A DNA stretch of 64,000 bases from CAXMQZ01 sp963707075 (lineage in GTDB: Bacteria > Acidobacteriota > Thermoanaerobaculia > Multivoradales > JAHEKO01), in the NCBI GenBank assembly GCA_963707075.1, contig CAVPOX010000006.1, forward strand, positions 124,001 to 188,000. The letters are read 5' to 3'. The notes under the pieces are model-generated. The model was not told where the DNA came from and searched no databases. It saw only the letters and a program-made list of their open reading frames with translations. The translations under genes were made by a program, and so were the position numbers. Below, one piece after another: positions 35,382 through 44,150 of this stretch (within the stretch, counting starts at the first letter, position 1; each line of letters opens with the position of its first letter).

Positions 35382-36386
35382 TCAAGCACGGGTGGCGTCC
35401 AGCCAGAACAGGAATCCCCGTTCCAACGCGGTCCAATCGAGCTCGAGATACTCCTGGAGTTTTTCCGGTGTGGCATCGCCTCCCTCCGACAACCACGTGA
35501 GAAAGGTGCGGAAACGGGGTGCGAGTGTGGGCTCGAGCAACAGATACCTCACCAAAAGGGCGCTCTGTTCGTAATCATACGAAGTGCCGCTGCTGTCGAA
35601 ATTGTAGTCCTTCTGTGATGCAAGAGCGAGCAGGCTGCCTGCTTTCCCCGACTCCAGTCCCTGACGGAGTCGCTCGGCCTCGCCTTCTACACCGCGAAGC
35701 CCCGTCAGCGGTCCGATGCCGTCCTCGGTCGCCGTATCTCCGATCGCGTCCGCCAAGCCCTCGGAGAGCCATCTGGGCAGGTTCCCACCCAGCGCCCGCC
35801 GGTTGACCAGGTGTGTCAACTCGTGCGCCAAGGTCCTGGCCAACTCCAGGCGTCCAGCCGATTCCGCCCAGGTGGCCGTGAAACCTCGGCTCGGAATGGA
35901 GAAGCCGGCATAGCCAGCGCTGGACATACCCTGCTGGTCGGCAAAGGTGCGGTAGCCCTCCCGATTGCCGAAGAGGAGGATGAGCTCGGCGGGCTGGCCA
36001 AGTGGCTCGACGCCGAATCTTGCATGGTAGGTGGTGTCCAGCTCGGCCGCGAGCGCCTCGCACGTGGCCAGCAGACCCGGATCCGTGACATCGCCGAGGA
36101 GCGAATAGGCCCCACAGCGCCCCTCTCGACCTCCCGCGACCAGATGTTGTCGGGCGATGGCGATGAGCTCGTCCGATGGAGCCTTGCCGACGCGGGGCAA
36201 GGGACGCGAACGTATGACGGTGAAACCACCGGGTGCCTGGGCCTCCGGGCTCGCTTCTGGTCTTTGAGGTGCTGGTAGTGACTCGGCGGTGCCCGCCTGG
36301 TGGCGGATGTTCCGCTGGACAACCCAGACCAGAATGCCAACGAGAATCGCGAGTAGCAGCGTCTTGCTGAGGTTGCTTCGATTCAT
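35382..36386 (-). CDS. Membrane-anchored MA-type zinc peptidase-like protein
   Basis: 334 residues. One N-terminal membrane helix (KTLLLAILVGILVWVV) then a Pro-rich linker. The zinc motif is HELTHL (His188/Glu189/His192) with a downstream Glu209 in RWLSEGLADAIG, matching the peptidase MA-like (gluzincin) pattern. A peptidase in the periplasmic compartment is likely. The 36404 gene starts upstream by only a short gap, but the functions look unrelated. Confidence 0.75.
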   Translation of the reverse strand: MNRSNLSKTLLLAILVGILVWVVQRNIRHQAGTAESLPAPQRPEASPEAQAPGGFTVIRSRPLPRVGKAPSDELIAIARQHLVAGGREGRCGAYSLLGDVTDPGLLATCEALAAELDTTYHARFGVEPLGQPAELILLFGNREGYRTFADQQGMSSAGYAGFSIPSRGFTATWAESAGRLELARTLAHELTHLVNRRALGGNLPRWLSEGLADAIGDTATEDGIGPLTGLRGVEGEAERLRQGLESGKAGSLLALASQKDYNFDSSGTSYDYEQSALLVRYLLLEPTLAPRFRTFLTWLSEGGDATPEKLQEYLELDWTALERGFLFWLDATRA

Positions 36387-36403
36387 GCGGGGCGATCCCG
36401 TGG

Positions 36404-37852
36404 TCAGGGATTCTCGCGCTCGTCTATGATCTGTCGCAAGGTATCGACCATGGCCGGTGGCAGAGGTTCCGGCTGGTGGGAAGCCAGCAGCTCACGCGCG
36501 TGAACACGGGCCGCCTGGGCTGCCGAGGGGCTGCCGGCAGCACTCCATGCCTGATGATTGCGACGGTCGAAGACGGTCGGATACCAGCACTCCTTGTAGT
36601 GGGTCAGGGTGTGCTTGCTGGCGAGGAAGTCGCCGCCGGGACCCACCTGATCGATCGCGTCGAGGGCGAGGCTCTCGGCTGAGGTGTCGAAGGGACTCAC
36701 CAGGCGGCGGACGGCGCCGATGATCTCGTCGCAGATGACCATCATCTCCAGGGAACAGGTCAGTCCTGACTCGATGTAGCCAATGTCGTGCACCAGATTG
36801 GCACCGCTGAGCTCGGTCCAGAGGATCCACAGGGCGCTTTCGGCGCCTGCCTGAGCGTCGGGCTCTTTGGCATCGGCGCATCCTGAAAAGCCCCAGGCCG
36901 GCAGGTCGTAGTAATAGTGGGCCAACTCCGCGACACCCATGCAATGGCGCATGAACTCCGGACTGGCATAGGTGGCGACCATGGTCTTCATGTCGAGAGG
37001 ACCGGATCCAGAGCCGAACAGAAAAGGCGTTCCGGGACGTCTGAGCTGGGCGATGGCCAGCCCCGTCAGTCCCTCGGCCACGGCCATGGCCAGGCTGCCC
37101 GCAGCCGTCACCGGGGCCGAGGCGCCTTCGATGGGTCCCGGCGCATAGACAAAGGGCAAACCCTTGTCGGCCATCATGAAGAGTTTGCGCATCACTTCGT
37201 CCAGATGTTGGAGGGGCGAGGTGGGCTCCAGATAGGCCAGCAGGAACGGGTTGGCAGCCAGCTGCTCTGCGCCGCCGGCGATCGACTCCGCCATGGTGAT
37301 GATGTCCGCCAGGCCCTGTTCGTCCCAGACAGTGAAGACGATCGGTTTGGTCGTGTTCTCGACCATCGCCAGGAAGGCTCTGCGGTCGGAGGTCTGCGGA
37401 TCGACGTCGGAGGCCTGGGCCATCGACATCACGAAGTCGAGATTGGGCAGCGCATCTGCCAGTCGCGCCGCCTGACCGATATCCTCGAACACCGACGGGC
37501 GTCGCTCGCCCGATTCGAGATCGCGCGTGAACGGCAGATCGGAGCCGGTACCGTAGTAGGTCCGATGACCTTCGAGATGCACCGCCGGCACACCGTTGCG
37601 ATCGTGCAGAACGATCTTCGACGGAGCGGTCTCCAGGGCCTTCTCGATGACCGCAGCAGGAATCCTCACCAGGTCGGTGTCGGTAACCGTACAGCCGGCA
37701 CTGGCCAGAAGGTCCCGTGCCTCGGCGTTGAACACTCGCGAACCCGTGCGCTCCAGGATTTCCAGGGCGGCGTGATGAATCTGGGCCAACTGGTCGTCGG
37801 TGAGCAAACGGTAGCTCGAGGGAGTGGGGGAGATCGGACTGTTTGTGGGCAT
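36404..37852 (-). CDS. MttB-superfamily (trimethylamine/betaine) methyltransferase, non-pyrrolysine
   Basis: 482 residues from ATG at 37852, with GAGGTGGAAT before it. The TIM-barrel family motifs are present (YYGTGSDLPFTRD, GSGSGPLDMKTMVATYASP, GLTCSLEMMVICDEI). The frame has no internal amber codon, so it is the non-pyrrolysine type, whose studied members (MtgB-like) demethylate glycine betaine or related quaternary amines with a corrinoid protein. No corrinoid protein gene is in the window. Divergent from the ferredoxin at 38062, which may be a redox partner. Confidence 0.85.
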   Translation of the reverse strand: MPTNSPISPTPSSYRLLTDDQLAQIHHAALEILERTGSRVFNAEARDLLASAGCTVTDTDLVRIPAAVIEKALETAPSKIVLHDRNGVPAVHLEGHRTYYGTGSDLPFTRDLESGERRPSVFEDIGQAARLADALPNLDFVMSMAQASDVDPQTSDRRAFLAMVENTTKPIVFTVWDEQGLADIITMAESIAGGAEQLAANPFLLAYLEPTSPLQHLDEVMRKLFMMADKGLPFVYAPGPIEGASAPVTAAGSLAMAVAEGLTGLAIAQLRRPGTPFLFGSGSGPLDMKTMVATYASPEFMRHCMGVAELAHYYYDLPAWGFSGCADAKEPDAQAGAESALWILWTELSGANLVHDIGYIESGLTCSLEMMVICDEIIGAVRRLVSPFDTSAESLALDAIDQVGPGGDFLASKHTLTHYKECWYPTVFDRRNHQAWSAAGSPSAAQAARVHARELLASHQPEPLPPAMVDTLRQIIDERENP

Positions 37853-37959
37853 ATTCCACCTCGCATGAAAGTCGATGTCCATTCGTATCACTCCGCGACC
37901 AGCGTGGCTAGAGAGATGTCGATCTTCGCCAGGGAAAGTCGGCCGGTTTGACGGTGACC

Positions 37960-37977
37960 CACCCGTTCGGGTGTTTT
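37960..37977 (+). promoter_or_regulatory. Hairpin with T-run in leader of ferredoxin gene
   Basis: CACCC (37960-37964), loop GTTC, GGGTG (37969-37973), followed by TTTT. It sits 89 bp before the ATG at 38062, in the leader rather than after a gene, so an attenuator or binding site is possible. It belongs to the same family of inverted repeats as at 24000 and 55574. Confidence 0.4.
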
Positions 37978-38061
37978 GCGGAGGACAATCGGATGCTAGG
38001 AAAGAACGGAGCGATCGCGGCACGATCGCGCTCGGCCGATTCTCGAACCCGGGGGAACATC

Positions 38062-39378
38062 ATGGGGCACCTTGGCCACCTGAAGACGGAGTATCAGTCC
38101 CTGCTGCATCGCCTGGATGCCGGCCTCGTCGGCATGCCGGAGCCAACCGACGAGGCGGCCCGTCGCGGTTGGCAGCGAATTCTGGAGATTCTCTTTACGC
38201 CCGAAGAGGCGGCACTGGCGGCGCGACTGCCGGTGCGTCCAGCCAAGCTGAAGACTGTCGCGGAGCGGGTGGGAATGGCACCAGACGCGCTGCGTCCACT
38301 GCTGGAGCCTCTCTGCGACAAGGGGCTCGTGATGGATCTGATGAATCCCAGGACGGGTGAGGTCCGCTATTTGCTGGCACCACCGGTAATCGGTTTCTTC
38401 GAGTTCAGCTTCATGCGAGCACACGAGGAGTTTCCTCGTCGCGAGCTTGCCGCAGCCATGCGGGCCTATATGCACGGCGACGATACGTTTGCGCGCGAGG
38501 TCTTTTCTGGAGAAACCGTGATGGGACGCACCCTGGTCAACGAGAATGAGTTGGCAGGGAGTCCGCTTCCGGAGGTTCTGGACTTCGAGCGGGCCACCGC
38601 GCTCATCGACAGCGCCGAGGAGATCGCCGTGTCGTTTTGCTACTGCCGGCACAAGGCGGAGCATCTGGGGGAGGACTGCGACGCGCCCAAAGAGGTCTGT
38701 CTGTCGCTCAATGGTGGGGCGGCATTCGTCGTGCGACGCGGGTTCGGTCGACCGACCGAGCGACAGGAAGCCCTGGAGATTCTGTCGGTCTCGCGGGAGA
38801 TGGGGCTTGTCCAGATCGCCGACAACGTGCGCCATCGGCCGACCTATATCTGCAACTGCTGCAGCTGTTGCTGTGGCCAGTTGTCGGCGATCAATGAGTT
38901 CGATCTGCCGGCGGTCGTGCCTAGCGGGTTCGCTCCGAAACTCACTGAAGACCTCTGCAAGGGTTGCTCTCGGTGTGCTCGCGAGTGCCCCGTGGGCGCG
39001 ATCTCGATGGTCCCCGTGCGCGAGTGTGCTCAACGCAAGAGGAGCATGTTGCCGGCTGTGAACGAGGACCGCTGCATCGGCTGCGGGGTGTGTGCGCACG
39101 CCTGTCGAGTCGATGCCCTGCAGATGGATCGAAGCCGGCAGCCTCGCTACGTGCCGGCCAACAGCCTCGAGCGGGCCCTGCGCATGGCTATTGAGCGGGG
39201 CAAGCTGCCCCATCTGCTTTTCGATGAGGGGGCAAGCCGGGGCAGTCAGTTCCTCAATCAGGTGCTGCAAGTCCTCAACAGGCTACCGGTGAGCCAGCGA
39301 GTCCTGGCCAGCCAGCAGGTCAAGTCACGGTTTGTCCGGCAGGTCCTGGGGTCGATCGAGGATCCGACCGGGAACTAG
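38062..39378 (+). CDS. Cys-rich 4Fe-4S ferredoxin with N-terminal winged helix-like region
   Basis: 438 residues from ATG at 38062 (GGGGGAA upstream). Residues about 1-110 look helical like a winged helix (KTVAERVGMAPDALRPLLEP). Then come FCYCRHKAEHLGEDCDAP, a NCCSCCCG run near 270, and two ferredoxin motifs CKGCSRCARECPVGA and CIGCGVCAHACRVDA. No signal peptide, so cytoplasmic. Its divergent position to the MttB-type gene suggests a role in methyl transfer or corrinoid activation, but the family is not named here. Confidence 0.75.
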   Translation: MGHLGHLKTEYQSLLHRLDAGLVGMPEPTDEAARRGWQRILEILFTPEEAALAARLPVRPAKLKTVAERVGMAPDALRPLLEPLCDKGLVMDLMNPRTGEVRYLLAPPVIGFFEFSFMRAHEEFPRRELAAAMRAYMHGDDTFAREVFSGETVMGRTLVNENELAGSPLPEVLDFERATALIDSAEEIAVSFCYCRHKAEHLGEDCDAPKEVCLSLNGGAAFVVRRGFGRPTERQEALEILSVSREMGLVQIADNVRHRPTYICNCCSCCCGQLSAINEFDLPAVVPSGFAPKLTEDLCKGCSRCARECPVGAISMVPVRECAQRKRSMLPAVNEDRCIGCGVCAHACRVDALQMDRSRQPRYVPANSLERALRMAIERGKLPHLLFDEGASRGSQFLNQVLQVLNRLPVSQRVLASQQVKSRFVRQVLGSIEDPTGN

Positions 39379-39420
39379 GATCAGGGTCCCACCAGCGCGC
39401 TGCTGGTAAACTAGAGCCAG

Positions 39421-39633
39421 ATGACCAACACCGAGCTCAGACTGCTCTTGCGTCGGCTGCGGGAAGGCATGAGGCCCGACCCCGCGGAGTCGAGGCTGGC
39501 GGAGAGTTTTACGGGCTGGAGTTGGGGCTGGGACGATCGCACCCTGTCTTCGTCGCGCGGTGAGACCTCCGGGAAGGCTCTGCCGCCCGAGCCGACAAGC
39601 ACAGGATCGGGGTCAACCTACCGCGAGCTCTAA
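39421..39633 (+). CDS. Small hypothetical protein
   Basis: 70 residues from ATG at 39421. Helical at the start (TNTELRLLLRRLREGM), disordered and Ser/Pro-rich at the end. No strong ribosome site. Weakly supported; it may be a chance frame in a region between two genes. Confidence 0.3.
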   Translation: MTNTELRLLLRRLREGMRPDPAESRLAESFTGWSWGWDDRTLSSSRGETSGKALPPEPTSTGSGSTYREL

Positions 39634-39654
39634 GCTGCGACGTCGCTCCCGGCC

Positions 39655-39699
39655 GAGCTATTCATAGCTCCGAATCTGTACATAGCTCTTTTGAAAAGA
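39655..39699 (+). repeat. Two short palindromes upstream of TPR gene
   Basis: GAGCTAT-TC-ATAGCTC (39655-39670) is a perfect 7-bp inverted repeat. ATAGCTC recurs at 39682-39688, and TCTTTT-G-AAAAGA (39687-39699) is a second palindrome. A protein-binding or hairpin role is possible; a TTGAAA within may serve as a -35 box. Confidence 0.35.
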
Positions 39700-39774
39700 C
39701 ACGGATTGGCATCCGGGTTATCGTGCCTCGGTGTATTCGCTAACGGCTGACTCGGCCCACGCACCAGCTCTGGC

Positions 39775-41172
39775 ATGCATCGGTGTCGAGACCATGAGCG
39801 GAGCTATCGCCCTTCTCGGGGCTTGGGGTTGAAGTTGAGAGAATCGCAGAAAACTGGCAGCAAACGATACTCGCCTGCGGGGTCCAGGCGACTGACCAGC
39901 GTCGTTGCGCCTCTGCTCGTTCTTGCTCTCGTGGCGCCCGGCAGTGTATTCGCCGACAAACCGAACGGAGCCTACTCGCTGGGCATGAAGGCGGTCGATC
40001 GGGGCGAATGGATCGACGCGGCCCGTTTGCTGTCGAGGTCCCTCGAGTTGGATCCTGTCGAAAGGCAGGGGACTCTTCTGGGCGACGCCTATCTGCCGGA
40101 TTACTACCTCGGTCTCAGCCTCTACGAGCTGGGCGATTGCGCGTCGGCGATGCAGGCTCTGGAGAGATCGCGCCGAAGGGGCGTGGTTCTGGAGACGAAA
40201 CAAGCGTCGACGCTAGCCAGGATGATGACTGCGTGCGATTCCAGGGGACGACGGTTGGCGGCGGCTCGCCAGCAGATCGCTGCCGGCCAGCGTTGGGTCG
40301 ACCGACTCGAGGCGCGGACCCTGGACCCGGGCCTGAGCAACTTCTGGAACCAGGGGTTTCCACCCCCGAGGCTGCAGCTTCGTGAGGCGGCCGGAGCCCT
40401 CGATCGGGCTACAGCGCTTCTCGAAGGAAGCCCCGGGCCGCAGGTGGCAAAGAATGCAGGACTCCAGATTCGAACTCTCACCGAGGACCGAATTGCGGAT
40501 GCTCAGCAGATCGCTTCTCAGGTGACCACGCTCCTGCAAGAGCTCAACGAAGACGCTGAAGGACTGGCGGTTGTTCCCACGGCCGATCGCCAGGCCTTGA
40601 TGGATGAGGTCCTCGAGCTGCGCATGAAGGCGGTCTGGGCCTGGGGTGCAACCTCAGACGGGGCGAAAGGAACCCGGGTTGGTCGAGATCTGGCAGACAG
40701 GTATCAAATCGTCACCCGGCTCCACCTGGGCGACAGCGAAGTGACGGAGAGCGAGCTTCGGGAGGTCAAGTTTCAGCTCGCCGACTTTCTCGAAGATCTC
40801 GGCGATCTGCCCGCACCGCGGCCCTACCGTGCCCCGACGCTTCTGCGTCAAGCCGTCGAGGCATACTTCGCGGGGCAATATGACACGGTCCTGGCGCTGC
40901 TGGATGACGTCACCTTCAGCGATCGGCGGGCGCAGGCACATCAGTATCTCTTTCGTGCTGCGGCTCTCTATTCACTTTACGTGCTCGGCGAACAGCCCGA
41001 CCCCGATCTGCTGAGTGCCGCCCAGGCGAACGTCCGCAGCTGTCTCGACGTCAACGCGAACTTTCAGCCCTTGCCCGAAGCTTTCTCGCCCAAGTTCATC
41101 GACTTCTTTCGTGAGCAGACTGTTGCCGACCCTGCAGCGGCAGAGGTGGCACGTGTGTCGGAGGCCAGATGA
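39775..41172 (+). CDS. TPR-like secreted/membrane-anchored protein
   Basis: Up to 465 residues from ATG at 39775; TTG 39829 would also keep the hydrophobic signal (TSVVAPLLVLALVAPGSVFA), and no ribosome site decides. The mature part is helical with TPR-like repeats (DYYLGLSLYELGDCASAMQA, LDDVTFSDRRAQAHQYLFRA). Its stop overlaps the next start (ATGA). Function unknown, probably a scaffold acting with the next protein. Confidence 0.7.
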   Translation: MHRCRDHERSYRPSRGLGLKLRESQKTGSKRYSPAGSRRLTSVVAPLLVLALVAPGSVFADKPNGAYSLGMKAVDRGEWIDAARLLSRSLELDPVERQGTLLGDAYLPDYYLGLSLYELGDCASAMQALERSRRRGVVLETKQASTLARMMTACDSRGRRLAAARQQIAAGQRWVDRLEARTLDPGLSNFWNQGFPPPRLQLREAAGALDRATALLEGSPGPQVAKNAGLQIRTLTEDRIADAQQIASQVTTLLQELNEDAEGLAVVPTADRQALMDEVLELRMKAVWAWGATSDGAKGTRVGRDLADRYQIVTRLHLGDSEVTESELREVKFQLADFLEDLGDLPAPRPYRAPTLLRQAVEAYFAGQYDTVLALLDDVTFSDRRAQAHQYLFRAAALYSLYVLGEQPDPDLLSAAQANVRSCLDVNANFQPLPEAFSPKFIDFFREQTVADPAAAEVARVSEAR

Positions 41173-43427
41173 GCCAGCCTGACAATCCGGACCGCCCCTT
41201 GGGTCCGCTGGAGACTACCCGGTCATTGCATGCAGTGGCAGCGAGTCCTTCGGCCAAGGATCTGGCGCGGGCCCGGCTGGAGGCAATGAAGCTGGCGGCG
41301 GTCCATATCGAGGCCTTGATCGCCGATGGGGAGCTCCATGAGGCGGAGAAGGCCCTCTTTGCGGCCATTGGCGATCATGGAGAGCATGAGGCCTTTGGCC
41401 GGCTGATGGAGGAGATCTGGACGCTGCATGAGCCCCCGGCGCTTTCGACCCATCTCTCGCATCTGGTCTCTCATGTCAAAGCCATGCGGGTCCAGGGGAA
41501 CCTGCAAGGGGCTGCCGCCCTGCTGAGACAGGTATCGCATCAGGGCGCTGCCAATACCGAGATTCGTACCCTTCTGGCGCGAACGCAGCGCGATATCCGG
41601 GTGGAGGAAGAAGCGAGCGCGTGGCAGGGCTTGATCGCCGAGACCCGGGAGAGGATCCAGGAACTCGTCGGTTTGGAGGAGTTGACGGAGGCGGCAGACG
41701 CGCTGAGGCAGGTCGAACGTCGCCACGGCACCCTCGATGAGCTGGCGGATCTGAGGCAGGCAATCGAGGAGCGACTGAGACAGCAGGAACGCGAGCGCCT
41801 GCAGTTTCATCTGAGTGAGGCCGACCGGCTCGAAGGCGAGGGCCGGCTGACGGAATCCCTCGAGCAGATGCGCCAGGCTCTCCTGCTGGATCCAGAGGCT
41901 GAAGGCGCCAGAGAGTTCGTCGACTCCCTGATTGCCCGGATCGAAGAGCGGAAAGTTGCCGAGGCCATTGCCCGCGAAACCGATCGCATCGACTTCCTGC
42001 TGGCCAGAGGGCGTCTATGGCGAGCTCTGCTATCGATCCGGGGCAGTGGACGCAAGTACGGCGAGCTGCCGGCGTTTCTCCATCGAGAACGGCGTTGTCA
42101 GCGACTGAGAGCCACCCGGTGGGCACGACGGTGGCAGCGAGTGCAGAGCGCTGGGGCTCGCAGTTGGGGGCAAGTGCAGAGCGCTGGGGCTCGCGGTTGG
42201 CAGCGCGTCGCGCAGACTGGTCGTGCCGCTGTTCACAGTGTCCAGCTGCGGGTCGAGGAACGCAAGCGAATGGCGCGGCGGCGGCTGGTAGCCAGACTCC
42301 GCCAGGAGAGGCGCGAGCGAGCCGCACTGATCGCCGACACGTTGGTGCAGGTCGAACAGTTGGTCGAGCAGGGCGAGTTGCTTGCAGCACGGTCCCTTCT
42401 GGCCAAGGCAGAGAGTCGCGAGGGTGCGCTCGAGGAGTTGCGTGAGTGGAAGAACTACGTCGAAGACCTCCGTGCGCAGTGGCACAGCGAGAAACTGGCA
42501 ACCCATCTGAGCGAGGCACGACGACTGCGCGAGGAGGGTCGCCTTGAAGATTGCCTCGATGAAGCCCGACGGGCGCTCGCCCTGGATGGACAGAATGGCG
42601 AAGCGCGAAGCCTGGTCGAGACGATCGGAGCCAAACTCGAGGAGCGCAAGCTTACCGAGACGGCGGCGGCTGAAGCTGCACGCATCGAGGCATCATTGGC
42701 GCGAGGCCGTTTGCTGCATACCCAGTTCCTGATCTCGGCCTACCATCGCAAGTTCGACGAAGCTCCGCTGATGGAAGCGAACCTTCGTCGCGTCCGGCGC
42801 GTGCGGGCCGTGTGGTGGGGGCGCCGCAGAAGCCATTTGCTGGAGTTGGTGCGGGCAATTCCCCTGGAAAGGCTGCAGGCCATTCCAGGCAGGACATCGG
42901 CGAGGGCTTCGGTCGCCGCGAAGAGGGCCTGGACGAGCCTTTCCGTGGCGGTGCGGTCTGCCGCCGAGAAGAGCCGAAGCAGCCTCGAAGATCGCAGTCG
43001 CGCCCGGAGATGGGTGTTGGCCGCTTCGTTCAGCCTGATTTTGGTCGCCGCTGCTGGGGCCTATCTGGTGGACTTCAAGGTGCAACGTGCAGCCCGGAGC
43101 GCTGGCGACAAGCTGGCGACCGCGGTCGATCCAGAGCCGGTGGCCGTGTTGGCTTCCTCCGGTGATCTGATTCTCGATGCCCTGCCCTGGGGGCGTGTCG
43201 TCGCCATCGTCGGACAGGGAGGCGAGCAGCAGATTCTGGACGAAGGTGTCTTTACACCGGTCCGCCGATCGCTTCCGGCGGGCTCCTATCACGTCGTTCT
43301 GGAGAACCCGGCGGTTGCCGAGCCCGCCGAGTTCTGGGTCGAGGTCTTTCCTTCAGGTGTGACGAAGAGGGTGTACGAATTCCAGCCGTTCAATGCGGAT
43401 ACCTACTTCGGCAAGGCCACCTGGTAG
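41169..43427 (+). CDS. Large membrane protein with duplicated helical region
   Basis: 752 residues. Residues about 154-325 and 386-555 are two diverged copies of one helical module (compare HLSEADRLEGEGRLTES with HLSEARRLREEGRLEDC, and LLARGRLWRALLSI with LARGRLLHTQFLISA). Between them lies an 11-residue tandem repeat (VQSAGAR-W). A single membrane helix at about 606-630 (LAASFSLILVAAAGAYL) precedes a small C-terminal beta domain of PEGA type (SLPAGSYHVVLENP). Likely cytoplasmic helices with an exported C-terminus. Confidence 0.65.
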   Translation: MSQPDNPDRPLGPLETTRSLHAVAASPSAKDLARARLEAMKLAAVHIEALIADGELHEAEKALFAAIGDHGEHEAFGRLMEEIWTLHEPPALSTHLSHLVSHVKAMRVQGNLQGAAALLRQVSHQGAANTEIRTLLARTQRDIRVEEEASAWQGLIAETRERIQELVGLEELTEAADALRQVERRHGTLDELADLRQAIEERLRQQERERLQFHLSEADRLEGEGRLTESLEQMRQALLLDPEAEGAREFVDSLIARIEERKVAEAIARETDRIDFLLARGRLWRALLSIRGSGRKYGELPAFLHRERRCQRLRATRWARRWQRVQSAGARSWGQVQSAGARGWQRVAQTGRAAVHSVQLRVEERKRMARRRLVARLRQERRERAALIADTLVQVEQLVEQGELLAARSLLAKAESREGALEELREWKNYVEDLRAQWHSEKLATHLSEARRLREEGRLEDCLDEARRALALDGQNGEARSLVETIGAKLEERKLTETAAAEAARIEASLARGRLLHTQFLISAYHRKFDEAPLMEANLRRVRRVRAVWWGRRRSHLLELVRAIPLERLQAIPGRTSARASVAAKRAWTSLSVAVRSAAEKSRSSLEDRSRARRWVLAASFSLILVAAAGAYLVDFKVQRAARSAGDKLATAVDPEPVAVLASSGDLILDALPWGRVVAIVGQGGEQQILDEGVFTPVRRSLPAGSYHVVLENPAVAEPAEFWVEVFPSGVTKRVYEFQPFNADTYFGKATW
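42141..42206 (+). repeat. 33-bp tandem repeat, two copies
   Basis: The unit starting GTGCAGAGCGCTGGGGCTCG begins at 42141 and again at 42174; the first 27 bases of each match with one change. In frame, so it encodes an 11-residue repeat inside the membrane protein. Confidence 0.7.
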
Positions 43428-43433
43428 TGATCT

Positions 43434-44150
43434 CTATCTCTCGATTTCCTTGATTCGGATATTCCGAAAGTAGACCGGACTGCGATCGTCGTGGTTCTGC
43501 AGACCGATGTAGCCGCGTTGACTGAAGTCAGCCACCTTGCCGCGGGGCTCGGCTTGCCAGTCGATGACCCGCGTCCCATTCAGATCGACCGTGATCCGAT
43601 CACCGACAAAGGCAATCCGATAGTGGTTCCATTCGCCGGGAGGCTTTGCTGCCGGTCTGGCGGGAGCCTCGGCATCGTAGACCGCGCCGGTCGCATGGAT
43701 CCCTTCGCCAGCTTCGTCGATCTGGACCTCGAAGGAGTGGTAGATGTAGTCGTCACTGCTGGGGACTCCAGGGACTCTCAGGAAGATACCGGAGTTGGTG
43801 TGAGCGTCGTGGGTCTTGAACTCCAGCTCCAGGACGAAGTCGCCGAACTCCCTGACCGCGTACCAGAGCAGGCCCATGCCACCGTGAGAGGTGAGAACTC
43901 CTGTCGCGGGGTCCAGTTCGAAATGACCAGGTCCGTAGTGGTTCCAGCCGTGTTTGGTGTACTTGCCGTCGTCGATTCGAAGAATCTGCTCGAGCTCGTG
44001 CTCGGCAGACGCGAGAGCCGGCAGGGTAACGATAGCCCAGACAACAACGGCAATCGTCAGCGCAGCCTTCCGTTGCCAGCAGGTGACTCCGTCTACCGGA
44101 CCGCAGCCCGCCACTTGCACGAAGTCGGGTGTCACGACGCCGGGTTCCAT
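43434..44150 (-). CDS. DUF1080 family (3-keto-disaccharide hydrolase-like) protein
   Basis: 238 residues from ATG 44150, overlapping the upstream Gfo/Idh gene by 19 bp. An export segment (LTIAVVVWAIVTLPALASAE) leads into the DUF1080 beta-jellyroll: GHFELDPATGVLTSHGG, FGDFVLELEFKTHDAHTNSG, and WNHYRIAFVGDRITVDLNG. Family members hydrolyse glycosidic bonds, often of 3-keto sugars, and usually sit beside Gfo/Idh oxidoreductases as here. Periplasmic. Confidence 0.85.
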   Translation of the reverse strand: MEPGVVTPDFVQVAGCGPVDGVTCWQRKAALTIAVVVWAIVTLPALASAEHELEQILRIDDGKYTKHGWNHYGPGHFELDPATGVLTSHGGMGLLWYAVREFGDFVLELEFKTHDAHTNSGIFLRVPGVPSSDDYIYHSFEVQIDEAGEGIHATGAVYDAEAPARPAAKPPGEWNHYRIAFVGDRITVDLNGTRVIDWQAEPRGKVADFSQRGYIGLQNHDDRSPVYFRNIRIKEIER

